From: Rubrobacter sp.
Lineage (GTDB): Bacteria > Actinomycetota > Rubrobacteria > Rubrobacterales > Rubrobacteraceae
Length of the DNA stretch: 15,851 nucleotides
Assembly: GCA_013817025.1 (NCBI GenBank)
Contig: JACDDK010000008.1
Coordinates: 1 to 15,851 of the forward strand
Direction of reading: 5' to 3'
Position numbers and translations under genes: made by a program. Position 1 is the stretch's first letter, and every line of letters starts with the position of its first letter. The notes under the pieces are model-generated. The model made no database searches. It was not told where the DNA came from and worked only from the letters and a program-made list of their open reading frames with translations. Shown here in pieces: positions 7,601 to 15,591 of the stretch.

Positions 7601-8685
7601 CTGGTTTCCTCCTTGCTCGCGGCGAGTAGCCTCTCGGCCACCGCGTCCGCCGCGCCGGGTGTCGCGAGCGATTTCATGCGCTCGGCTAGTTCCTCCCGGC
7701 GTTGGGTGTCGTTCAACAGGTTTTCGATGCGTTCGCGCAGGTTATGCGCGTCCACCTCGGAGTCCGGCATCAACTCGGCCGCAGCCTTCTCGGTGAAGTA
7801 GCGGGCGTTATGGAGCTGATGGTCTCCGGTCGCAAAGGGGAAGGGTATCAGGATCGCGGGCCGCCCGGCGGCGGCGGTGTCGAACAACGAACCCGCCCCC
7901 GAGCGAATAACGACCACGTCCGCCGCCGCCACGTAGCGCCAGATGTCGTCCACGTACTCCAATATGCGGTGCCGGGGGTTTTCGGTCGAGAGTTTTGGGA
8001 AATCCCGGCGACCGGCGATCTGGACGACCGTATATTCCATCGAATCTCTGAAAGCCTCGGCGGCGGCGAGGTTTATCTTCAACGCCCCGCCACTCCCCCC
8101 GAAGATGAGCACCACCGGAGGATCCAACCCGAGCTCCCGCAACGCCGCCGCCTTGTCCGCCTCGAAGAACTCCCCGCGCGTCGGCATCCCGACCCACGTC
8201 GCGCCACGCAAGCTCTCCCGCGCCGCCGGAAAAGTCACCAGCACCTCTTTCGTGAACCGGCTGGCGAAGCGGTTGACGCGACCAGGGACGGAGTTCTGCT
8301 CGTGCAAGAACGTCGGGACCTTCAAGGCGCGGGCCGATATCACCGCCGGAGCACTCGCGTATCCCCCAACTCCCAATACCGCCCCCGGCTCGAAGTTTTG
8401 TATTATGCGTTTACAAGTAAAAACGGCGTGGGCGAAGAGGGTTAGGGCTTTGGCGCGGGCGAGAGGATTTCCGGCCAGGCCGGTCAGGGGGAGGCGGTGG
8501 ATGTGGAAACCGGCTTCGGGGGCGAGGCGGGATTCTATGCCGGATTCCGAGCCGATGAACTCCACGGTCGCGCCGCGGGCGCGGAGGCTATCGGCCACGC
8601 AGAGCGCGGGGATCGCGTGTCCGCCCGTACCGCCGCCGGCTATTAGTATTCGTGGCGCGGGGCTTTGGGGTGATCTCACGGGCAC
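7597..8685 (-). CDS. murG: MurG, lipid I N-acetylglucosaminyltransferase
   Basis: A peripheral membrane GT-B glycosyltransferase that adds GlcNAc to lipid I, giving lipid II. It has 362 residues. Motifs: the G-loop GGGTGGH (17-23), GGYASAP (107-113), HEQN (128-131), GGSGGA (196-201), RSGAGS (261-266) and RPAILIPFPFATGDHQLHNA (275-294), where more typical sequences read DDHQ in place of GDHQ. The GTG at 8685 has AAGGA 8 nt upstream (8694-8698); a second GTG at 8679 is the only other start before the G-loop. Either choice means the gene begins well inside ftsW, with 92-98 shared bases. The stop overlaps murC as ATGA. Confidence 0.96.
7608..7613 (-). promoter_or_regulatory. Strong ribosome binding site of murC
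   Basis: AGGAGG lies 7 nt upstream of the murC ATG, inside the last codons of murG. It is the best Shine-Dalgarno match in the window and fixes the murC start, even though the two genes already overlap as ATGA. murC may therefore be translated independently as well as by coupling. Confidence 0.75.
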
Positions 8686-9736
8686 GCTCGCTGTCCTTCG
8701 ATATCCGATATAGGGCTCCCACCGCCGCGAAGCAGACGATCAGGCTCGACCCGCCGTAGCTGATGAACGGCAGCGTCATTCCGGCGAGCGGCAAGACGCC
8801 CATCGCGGCACCGATGTTGAAGGTCGCCTGCACGGCGAACATGGTGGAGAGGCCCGCCGCCACACACCGAGCCATCACCGTCGGGGCTGAAAGCGATATC
8901 TTGAACCCGGACAGCACGAGGTAGACGAAGGCCAGTATCACGGCCACCATCCCGAGCAATCCCAACTCCTCCCCGACGAGCGCGAACATCATGTCCGTGC
9001 CGATCTCGGGTACCGCCGGTCCCTGCGCTCCGGCCCCGGCCCCGGCGCCGAACACCCCACCGGCTTTTATAGTCACGAGCGACTGAACGATCTGGTACCC
9101 GGAACCATCCGCCTGAGCCCACGGGTCGAGAAAGACCATAAACCTCGCTCGCCGATAAGGTGCCGCCAGCATCATCCCTACTAGCACCACAAACCCCAAA
9201 GCGCCCGACACCAGCAACGAGCGCGTCGCAAGCTCCGAGGCCCACAGCGCCCCGACGACCCCTGAGAGCAACACCACCGAAGTCCCGAAGTCCGGCTCTA
9301 CAAAGACCAGCAGAAACAACACCCCGACGGCTGCGAGCGGCTTCAGCGGCAGGCCCGCGCCTCGGGGGAGCCGGGCGACCGCGCAGGCCGTCACCAACAC
9401 CGCGACGAGCTTTGCGAACTCCGCCGGTTGCAGGCTCAACGGCCCGAGGTCGAACCAGCGGCGCGCCCCGCCGACTTCTTTCCCGAAGCCCGGCACGAGC
9501 ACCAGCACGAGGACCGCGAGCACCAACAGGTAAAGCACCGGAGCGGCTTTGCGCCAGGATGTGTAGCGCACGCAGCTCACCAACGCGAACGCTCCGAGTC
9601 CTAGCGCCAGGTGTCCGAGACGAGTCCACAAATAGACCTCGCTGTAGTCCCGGTACGTCGCCGAGTACACCATCACCAGCCCGAGGAGCGCCAGCCCCAC
9701 GGACAAAAGAAAGATATTCGCGCGCACCGACGTCAC
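8588..9736 (-). CDS. ftsW: FtsW, SEDS-family septal peptidoglycan glycosyltransferase
   Basis: A polytopic SEDS protein that polymerises lipid II at the septum together with FtsI. It has 382 residues and about ten transmembrane segments. Family landmarks: GGARRWFDLGPLSLQPAEF (89-107), FVEPDFGTSVVL (145-156), DPWAQADGSGYQIVQSL (204-220), FALVGEELGL (251-260) and LPFISYGGSSL (322-332). Asp248 matches the proposed catalytic Asp of SEDS enzymes. Two oddities: the loop just before it is Gly/Ala-rich (FGAGAGAGAQGPA, 229-241), and the His usually found two residues before the Asp is Gly246. The C-terminal cytoplasmic tail is strongly basic (eight Arg in the last 16 residues). The GTG at 9736 overlaps the murD stop as GTGA. 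The last 32 codons lie over the start of murG in another frame. Confidence 0.95.
   Translation of the reverse strand: MTSVRANIFLLSVGLALLGLVMVYSATYRDYSEVYLWTRLGHLALGLGAFALVSCVRYTSWRKAAPVLYLLVLAVLVLVLVPGFGKEVGGARRWFDLGPLSLQPAEFAKLVAVLVTACAVARLPRGAGLPLKPLAAVGVLFLLVFVEPDFGTSVVLLSGVVGALWASELATRSLLVSGALGFVVLVGMMLAAPYRRARFMVFLDPWAQADGSGYQIVQSLVTIKAGGVFGAGAGAGAQGPAVPEIGTDMMFALVGEELGLLGMVAVILAFVYLVLSGFKISLSAPTVMARCVAAGLSTMFAVQATFNIGAAMGVLPLAGMTLPFISYGGSSLIVCFAAVGALYRISKDSERAREITPKPRATNTNSRRRYGRTRDPRALRGR
8694..8698 (-). promoter_or_regulatory. Ribosome binding site supporting the murG start inside ftsW
   Basis: AAGGA, 8 nt before the GTG at 8685, lies within ftsW codons. It supports the early murG start and thereby the long overlap between the two genes. 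Confidence 0.5.
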
Positions 9737-11055
9737 CGCGCAACGGCGTCCCCGCCGGCCGATGAGGCGAGCCGGGCGAACACCTCGCCACGATCGGCGT
9801 ACCCGGCGAACTGGTCGAAGCTCGCGCATCCCGGCGAGAGCAACACCGCGTCCCCCCGCCGAGCCAGCTCCCACGCCGCCGCGACCGCCGAAGGCAGGTC
9901 CGGCTCCACATAGACTTTGTCCACATCCCACCGCTCCCGCAGGTAGTGAGCGATCCGCGGTCCCGCCTCGCCCTGACAGATAGCGGCCCGGCAGTATTTC
10001 AGGGCCGGTATGATCTCCGCGAAGTCCGTCTCCTTCTCGGAGCCACCGAGAATCAAGACGACCGGCCTCTCGAAACCGCCCAACGCCGCCGCGACCGCCG
10101 CCGGGTTCGTGGCTTTGGAGTCGTCGATGAACACCACACCGTCCGAATCCGCGACCACCTCCATCCGATGCGGTTTTAGCCGGTAGCTCCGCAGCGCGGC
10201 ACCAATATCCTCCACCGAAACACCGAGCCTTTGCGCCACGGCGGCGGCGAAGAGCGCGTTTTCGTGGTTGTGTCGACCGGCAAACTGTAGGTCTTCCACC
10301 CTTGCAAGCGGCGCGCCCCGCAGCAAGAGTTCACCTTCGACGACGGCGGTCTCCGATCCGCCGATGGTGATGGTTTCGGTTAGCATCCGGGCGGCGGCTT
10401 CTTTTCCGGTCGGGTCTTCGGCGCTCACTAGCGCGAGGTCTTTTTCGTTTTGGCCGTCGAAGATCCGCAGTTTGTCCGCCGCGTATTCGTCGAACGAGGC
10501 GTGCCAATTCAGGTGATCGGGCCGGACGTTGAGAAGCGCCGCTATGTCGAAGCCGGGTTTGTTCATGTAGTGAAGCTGGAACGACGAGACTTCGAGGATG
10601 AGCAAGCCGGTTTTCGCTACGTCTTCCAGGCATCCGGTCAGGGCTCGCCAAGAGTTTCCGGCGACGGTGTGCGGCGTGTTCGAGGCTTCGAGGACGTGCT
10701 GGATCATATCGACCACCGTCGTCTTGCCATTGGTACCCGTCACGGCGACCGTGGGTACATCCCCGAGTAACTCCAGCCCAAGCGCGATCTCCGAGACAAC
10801 CGGAATGCCGCGCTCCTCGGCGGCAGTCAAGACGGGATCGGCTGGCCGAATACCGGGACTCGCGACGACCCGATCGACACCGTCCAGGACTACGAGACCG
10901 GCGCCGACGCTGCCTTCGACGCCCAGATCTCTCAGGGTGGAGCGTAGCTTTTCGGAGTTGCCGGCGTCGGCGGCCCGGATCTTCTCGTTGCGAGCCGTCA
11001 GAGCTTTCGCGGCGGCTATGCCTGATTCACCGAGGCCGTAGACGAGGGTCTTCAC
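9733..11055 (-). CDS. murD: MurD, UDP-MurNAc-L-Ala--D-Glu ligase
   Basis: The cytoplasmic ligase that adds D-glutamate to UDP-MurNAc-L-alanine. It has 440 residues, in three domains. The N-terminal Rossmann-like domain begins TLVYGLGESGIAAAK. The central ATPase domain has P-loop GTNGKTT (107-113), EVSSFQL (155-161), NVRPDHLNWH (176-185) and GRHNHENA (260-267). The C-terminal domain has HRMEVV (296-301), DDSKATN (311-317) and the LLSPGCASFDQF ending. The GTG at 11055 is chosen because it forms a GTGA overlap with the mraY stop and leaves only two residues before the Rossmann strand. The frame continues upstream to 11223 inside mraY, but that extension has no homology-like content. The stop overlaps ftsW, again as GTGA. 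Confidence 0.97.
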   Translation of the reverse strand: MKTLVYGLGESGIAAAKALTARNEKIRAADAGNSEKLRSTLRDLGVEGSVGAGLVVLDGVDRVVASPGIRPADPVLTAAEERGIPVVSEIALGLELLGDVPTVAVTGTNGKTTVVDMIQHVLEASNTPHTVAGNSWRALTGCLEDVAKTGLLILEVSSFQLHYMNKPGFDIAALLNVRPDHLNWHASFDEYAADKLRIFDGQNEKDLALVSAEDPTGKEAAARMLTETITIGGSETAVVEGELLLRGAPLARVEDLQFAGRHNHENALFAAAVAQRLGVSVEDIGAALRSYRLKPHRMEVVADSDGVVFIDDSKATNPAAVAAALGGFERPVVLILGGSEKETDFAEIIPALKYCRAAICQGEAGPRIAHYLRERWDVDKVYVEPDLPSAVAAAWELARRGDAVLLSPGCASFDQFAGYADRGEVFARLASSAGGDAVAR

Positions 11056-12047
11056 GAGTTGTAGAGGAAGAAGTAGTAGAGGACGAACCCGGCGGCGGCG
11101 AAGGCGGACTGGAGGATCCAGAACCGCACCACGATCTTGTTCTCCTCCCAGCCGCTCATCTCGAAGTGGTGATGGATCGGGGCCATCTTGAAGACCCGGC
11201 GCTTGCGACCGCTCAACCGCCACACGGCGTACTGGATCATCACGGAGAGCGCCTCTATAACGAACAGCCCGCCGATGATCGGCAACAGCATCTCCGTCTT
11301 GGTGAAAATAGCCGCCGCCGCGAGCACGCCCCCGATAGCCAGGGAGCCCGTATCGCCCATAAAGACCTCCGCCGGATGCGCGTTGTACCAGAGAAACCCG
11401 ATGAGCGCCCCAACCATCGCACCGCAGATTATCGCCACGTCATACTGGCGCTCGAGAAACGAGATCGCGGTGTACGTCAACAACGAGATCCCGCCGGCCC
11501 CCGCCGCGAGCCCGTCCAGCCCGTCGGTCAGGTTGACGGCGTTGGTGGTACCCGCGATCACGAGCAGCAGAAAGATGCTGAACAGCGCGATCCCTAAAAT
11601 CCCCGGCCCAAGCATCAGATTGGCGTCGATCCCCGGCACGATAATATTCTGCGTAACCCCCACGTACCGCAACGCCAAAACATCGGCCACCACGACCGTG
11701 AGCGTGAGCAACAGAAACTTATAGCGGGCACTCAAGCCCTCGCTCCGGCGCTTGGAGATCTTCTGCCAGTCGTCGTAGAGCCCGACGCCCGCTACCGAAC
11801 CGACCAAGAGCAGCGTCGTGAGCGTCGCCACGTTTGGCCGGGCTACCACGACCAGGGCCGCCAAAAGCCCCATCAGCATCACCACACCGCCCATAGTGGG
11901 AGTACCAGCCTTGATCAAATGTGTCTGAGGCCCCTCCTCCCGCACGAACTGCCCAAACTTGCGCGTCTGCAAAAAGACTATGAACCGCGACCCGAGCGCC
12001 ACCGTCACCAGAAACGCCACCGCCGCTCCAAGTATGACGCTAAACAA
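11052..12047 (-). CDS. mraY: MraY, phospho-MurNAc-pentapeptide translocase
   Basis: A polytopic membrane enzyme that transfers phospho-MurNAc-pentapeptide from UDP to undecaprenyl phosphate, giving lipid I. It has 331 residues and about ten hydrophobic segments. Diagnostic motifs are all present: KAGTPTMGG (46-54), the Asp pair YDDWQK (91-96), NAVNLTDGLDGLA (169-181), VFMGDTGSLAIGG (228-240) with the conserved Asp232, and the histidine cluster APIHHHFE (289-296). The start appears to be TTG at 12047, overlapping the end of murF by 8 bases, with AGGGAG in the right range upstream (around 12058-12063). The 3' end overlaps murD as GTGA. The identity is secure; the exact start is slightly less so. 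Confidence 0.97.
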   Translation of the reverse strand: MFSVILGAAVAFLVTVALGSRFIVFLQTRKFGQFVREEGPQTHLIKAGTPTMGGVVMLMGLLAALVVVARPNVATLTTLLLVGSVAGVGLYDDWQKISKRRSEGLSARYKFLLLTLTVVVADVLALRYVGVTQNIIVPGIDANLMLGPGILGIALFSIFLLLVIAGTTNAVNLTDGLDGLAAGAGGISLLTYTAISFLERQYDVAIICGAMVGALIGFLWYNAHPAEVFMGDTGSLAIGGVLAAAAIFTKTEMLLPIIGGLFVIEALSVMIQYAVWRLSGRKRRVFKMAPIHHHFEMSGWEENKIVVRFWILQSAFAAAGFVLYYFFLYNS

Positions 12048-13413
12048 GAGCTAAACTCTCCCTCAACCTACGGGTCAGGACATCGAGATGAACACCCCTC
12101 GAACCCTTGACTATAACGTAATCTCCGGGGAGCAACGTCGTTTCGAGCGCATCCGCGGCGGCTTCGGCGGACTCGTGGGTCCGGGTCTCTCCGGTGAAGG
12201 TATCGGCGTACCACCGGGCTTCGTCTCCAACGCAGACGAGCACGTCAACGCCGAAGCCGTCGGCTAGGGTGCCGATCTCGCGGTGGTACTCCCGAGCGCC
12301 GGGGCCGAGCTCGAACATACCGCCGAGCACCGCCACGAGCCTGCGCCCATGCTGCGCGGCGTTCTCGGCTCCGTAGCGCAACACGGCGGCCATCGCCACC
12401 GGCGAGGCATTGTACGAGTCGTCGTACACGAGAATGTCGTCGCGCAGCCTGTAAACCTCACCCCGAAGTCCGGCCCGCTTGAGCCGCGCCAGCCCGGCGG
12501 CGCACTCCTCAATAGTCAACCCGAGCGCAACACCACCACCCATAGCCGCCAACAAGGGCGCCACGAGATGCGTCCCAAAGACCGGCGAGTGGACCTCCGC
12601 CGAGACATCCTCGAGGTGAGCCACGAAGCGCAGGCCATCCTCCCGCTCCTCGACCCCCGAGGCCCACAGCTCCACGCCATCGCCAGCCTCGCGGGCGAAG
12701 GACACGCGCCGCCCGAAAGTCCTGTCCATGCCACGGGCATTCTCCGGGACTCCGGCGGGATGCACGAAAGCGCCATCCTCGGCGACGCACCGCGCCAACT
12801 CGCCCTTAGCGGCCGCCAGGGCTTCGAGTGAGCCGAAAGAGTCCAGGTGGACTGGCGAGACGGCGGTGAGAATGCCGATCTGCGGCGGGGCGATCCCGCA
12901 GAGGTGCCGGATGTCTCCAGCGTGGGTCGCGCCCATCTCCAAGACTAGGACTTCGGTGCTCTCGGGCGCGGCGAGCACGGTGAGTGGAAGACCGATCTCG
13001 TTGTTGAAATTCCCCTCCGTCGCCGAAACCTTCCTTCCAGCGGACCTAAGTATGGTAGCGAGAGCATCCTTCGTAGTAGTCTTCCCAACGCTACCCGTGA
13101 TCCCCACGATAACCGGAGCGTTGTCCACTTGGAGATTCCAGCGCGCCAGCGTCGTCAGGGCTTCGAGCGGGTCTTCGACGACGAGCGTCGGAACTTCGAG
13201 GGGCCGCGTAGCCACGGCGGCCACCGCGCCCCGCGAAGCCGCGTCAGGGGCGAAGTCCGCGCCATCGGTTGCGCCGCGCAGCGCGAAGAACAGGTCGCCC
13301 TCGCGCACCGCGCGGGAGTCTACGGCCACGCCCCGCGCCACGGAATCGCCATCGGCGTTGGAGAGCGTCGCGCCTAGTACGGCGGCGGCTTCCTGGAGGG
13401 TAAGTGGTTTCAT
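12040..13413 (-). CDS. murF: MurF, UDP-MurNAc-tripeptide--D-Ala-D-Ala ligase
   Basis: A cytoplasmic ATP-dependent ligase that adds D-Ala-D-Ala to UDP-MurNAc-tripeptide, completing the pentapeptide stem. At 457 residues it is normal length. Visible signatures: P-loop TGSVGKTTTK (106-115), EGNFNNEIGLPL (133-144), LEMGATHAGDI (158-168), DDSYNASP (331-338), LGGMFELG and VKGSRGV near the end. DDSYNASP identifies MurF; MurE proteins carry a DNPR-type motif here instead. The ATG at 13413 overlaps the ftsI TGA in an ATGA junction. The reading frame stays open upstream to 13914, but that part runs antiphase inside ftsI and has no MurF-like content. In most dcw clusters murE sits between ftsI and murF; it is absent from this junction. 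Confidence 0.97.
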   Translation of the reverse strand: MKPLTLQEAAAVLGATLSNADGDSVARGVAVDSRAVREGDLFFALRGATDGADFAPDAASRGAVAAVATRPLEVPTLVVEDPLEALTTLARWNLQVDNAPVIVGITGSVGKTTTKDALATILRSAGRKVSATEGNFNNEIGLPLTVLAAPESTEVLVLEMGATHAGDIRHLCGIAPPQIGILTAVSPVHLDSFGSLEALAAAKGELARCVAEDGAFVHPAGVPENARGMDRTFGRRVSFAREAGDGVELWASGVEEREDGLRFVAHLEDVSAEVHSPVFGTHLVAPLLAAMGGGVALGLTIEECAAGLARLKRAGLRGEVYRLRDDILVYDDSYNASPVAMAAVLRYGAENAAQHGRRLVAVLGGMFELGPGAREYHREIGTLADGFGVDVLVCVGDEARWYADTFTGETRTHESAEAAADALETTLLPGDYVIVKGSRGVHLDVLTRRLRESLALV

Positions 13414-15191
13414 CGGGTAACTTCTTCGGTGTGGTCCGGCGGCACGTTGAAGTACTGGAGGGTGAAGTCCATCACTTCGGCGAAGGCGGGGGCGGCGACC
13501 CGTTCGCCCCAGATGGATTCTTGCGGTTCGTCCACCACGATGAGGGTGACGAACTCGGGGTCGCTGACGGGTGCGAAGCCGACGAAGGACGAGACGTACT
13601 CCTCGCCGTAGACGCCGGTATCGGAGTCTACTTTCTGGGAGGTGCCGGTCTTGCCGGCTACGTTGTAACCGGGGATTTGGGCGTAACGGCCCGTTCCCTG
13701 CTCGACCACGCTCTGGAGCATCCCGCGTACTATAGCGGAGGTGTGCTCGCTTATCACCCGCTGGCGGCCTTCCTCGGGGTCCACGCCACCGCTGACGCGG
13801 GGCGCCACCGCGAGGCCACCGTTGGCGAGCGTCGCGTAGGCGGCGGCAAGCTGTAGCGGGGTTGCCGTCAGGCCCTGGCCTATTGGGATATTTCCGATGG
13901 ACGAGCCGCTCCAATCCTCGTAGCGGAGCGTTGTCCCGGAGTTCTCGCCCCAGAGGTCCACGCCGGTTTTTTGACCGAACCCGAAGCCTCGTATGTAGCG
14001 GTCCAGAGTTTGTCCACCAAGCTCTTGCGCGATCTGGATGGTCCCCACGTTGGACGACTTCTGAAGGATGTCCTCCGGGTACATGGTTTCTGTGGCGTGG
14101 GGTTCGGAGTCGTGGATCACACGGTCGGCCACCAGTATTTCGTCCGGCACGGTGAAGGGGTCGGACTCCGAGAGCGCGCCTTCTTCGAGGGCGGCGGCGA
14201 AGGTGAAGGGCTTGAAGGTCGAGCCCGGCTCGTAGGGGTCGGTGAGGACGCGGTCGCGCTGGAGCTCGGCGTCGGTCGCGGTGTATTCGGCGTTGTCGTA
14301 GCCGGGGGAGTTTGCAAGCGCTACGACCGCGCCGTCGTCCACGCGCATCACGACGCCCATCGCGCTCTTCGCGTCGTATTCGTCCATCGCTTTTGACAGG
14401 GAGCTTTCGAGCTTCTGCTGAACCGCCGCGTCGATGGTCAGGCGCACGTCGTCGCCGGCGCTCAAAGTCCCGTCGTAGCGAGCCTCGACGCCGCCGTAAG
14501 GTTTCCCGTAGTCTCCGAGGTGGCCGATCAACTGGCTTGCGACAGCCCCGTCGGGGTACGCGCGATCCGCCGCCGGAACGGTGTCTATCCCCGCGAGCCC
14601 GAGTTCCATTACCCTGGCGGCGCTCTCCGGGTCCACGGTAGCCACGACACTGTAGCCACCCGGAGAGCCCTTCGCGTCCGTCTTTCGGAGCGACGACTCT
14701 ATATCGGAGACGCTCGGACCTTTCTCGTCCTCTATCGCCTCGTGCATTGAGCGGGCGGTCTTTCCGGGCTCCTCAACCTGATACGGGGTTGCGATGATGT
14801 TGGCGGCTTTGAGGCTCGTGGCGAGCTTTCGACCGTCGGCGCTTAGTATGTCGCCGCGCTCTACTAGAGTTTGCTGGGAGACGTGCGTGAGGCCCGCCTC
14901 TTCGGCGATGGCTTCGTAGCGCGAGGCGTCCGTGAAGCTCAGGTGCGCGGCACGCGCTCCGAGGAGAGTTCCGGCCACGGCCACGGCGACCATTACCACC
15001 TTAATCCGCCCTCGCCCGACGATGGGCTTGCCGTATGAGCCGTCCCCGGACGCGAGGCCATAGGCCCGCCCCGAACGCCGCCCGGAGAACGGGATTACCT
15101 GCGCCCCCCGCTGCTTGCCGGATGCCGCCGTGCGTCGCTCCGAGCTACCGGGCTCCCTTCGAGGCTTCCGCTCCCAGGTTTTGTTTCTCAT
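13410..15191 (-). CDS. ftsI: FtsI, septal class B penicillin-binding protein (transpeptidase)
   Basis: A D,D-transpeptidase that cross-links septal peptidoglycan on the outer face of the membrane. From the chosen start it has 593 residues: a basic Arg-rich cytoplasmic tail (1-60), one transmembrane helix (about 63-83), a pedestal/dimerisation domain, then the transpeptidase domain. The three catalytic motifs are intact: STFK with nucleophile Ser324, SSN at 379-381, and KTGT at 514-517. There is no PASTA domain at the C-terminus. The ATG at 15191 is preferred because TAAGGA lies 8 nt upstream; an in-frame ATG at 15200 and a TTG at 15218 are alternatives that add 3 or 9 residues. No ATG, GTG or TTG occurs in frame downstream until inside the membrane helix, so overlap with the ftsL-like gene is unavoidable. 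The stop overlaps murF as ATGA. Confidence 0.95.
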   Translation of the reverse strand: MRNKTWERKPRREPGSSERRTAASGKQRGAQVIPFSGRRSGRAYGLASGDGSYGKPIVGRGRIKVVMVAVAVAGTLLGARAAHLSFTDASRYEAIAEEAGLTHVSQQTLVERGDILSADGRKLATSLKAANIIATPYQVEEPGKTARSMHEAIEDEKGPSVSDIESSLRKTDAKGSPGGYSVVATVDPESAARVMELGLAGIDTVPAADRAYPDGAVASQLIGHLGDYGKPYGGVEARYDGTLSAGDDVRLTIDAAVQQKLESSLSKAMDEYDAKSAMGVVMRVDDGAVVALANSPGYDNAEYTATDAELQRDRVLTDPYEPGSTFKPFTFAAALEEGALSESDPFTVPDEILVADRVIHDSEPHATETMYPEDILQKSSNVGTIQIAQELGGQTLDRYIRGFGFGQKTGVDLWGENSGTTLRYEDWSGSSIGNIPIGQGLTATPLQLAAAYATLANGGLAVAPRVSGGVDPEEGRQRVISEHTSAIVRGMLQSVVEQGTGRYAQIPGYNVAGKTGTSQKVDSDTGVYGEEYVSSFVGFAPVSDPEFVTLIVVDEPQESIWGERVAAPAFAEVMDFTLQYFNVPPDHTEEVTR

Positions 15192-15591
15192 CCTCCCCAT
15201 CCTTACCGTAGACTTCAAGCTCCCCGCCGCCGGGGCTCGCCATGTCGAGATCCTCCTCGGCTAGGCTCTGTATTCGCCCCGGCGCGGATAACTCCGTCGC
15301 CTTGAGATCCAACCTCTCTTTTTCGAGCTCGGCGCGTTCGACCCGCTCTTCTAGGGCCGCCACTCGCTCCCCGAGCCCCGCCGCGACCGTGTGCAGGTAG
15401 ACGCTCCCCAGCATCATCAACACCGGCACCACGACCAACAAAAGCATCCTGCGCCGCCGCAAGACCTCCTTGCGCGACCGGCCCGGCGAGCGCCGGGGCG
15501 AACGTCCCGGTCCGGGACTCGCCACCCGGCGCGGCGGCGCCCCCGGCAGCGTGTAGCGCACCGTTTCGCGCTCCCAGCGCGGAAGCGCCAT
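15145..15591 (-). CDS. ftsL: FtsL/DivIC-like septum formation initiator protein
   Basis: A 148-residue bitopic membrane protein placed where ftsL normally sits, between rsmH and ftsI. Residues 1-48 are a long basic cytoplasmic tail rich in Arg and Pro. One transmembrane helix spans about 49-70. A heptad-like coiled coil follows (about 72-100), then the ending RIQSLAEEDLDMASP, which resembles the 'RIEEIARE-LGM' ending of FtsL/DivIC proteins. The last 25 residues are acidic and look disordered. By family knowledge it would scaffold the septal FtsW-FtsI synthase with FtsQ. The ATG start at 15591 has GGAGG 4 nt upstream (15596-15600) and overlaps the rsmH stop by one base. FtsL and DivIC cannot be separated reliably by sequence; the name rests on position. 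Its 3' end overlaps ftsI. Confidence 0.85.
   Translation of the reverse strand: MALPRWERETVRYTLPGAPPRRVASPGPGRSPRRSPGRSRKEVLRRRRMLLLVVVPVLMMLGSVYLHTVAAGLGERVAALEERVERAELEKERLDLKATELSAPGRIQSLAEEDLDMASPGGGELEVYGKDGEDEKQNLGAEASKGAR

Noticed and set aside
9160..9765. Plus-strand open frame opposite ftsW
   Set aside because: Composition (Pro, Arg, Ala, Ser) is that expected from the complement of hydrophobic membrane codons; no motif.
12040..13413. MurE or a MurE-MurF fusion
   Set aside because: The protein has normal MurF length with one ATPase core and the MurF-specific DDSYNASP motif; there is no second ligase.
13413..13914. In-frame upstream extension of murF to a start at 13914
   Set aside because: The extra 167 codons run out of phase through ftsI, are Arg/Pro-rich and unlike MurF; the ATG at 13413 gives the normal MurF length and an ATGA junction.
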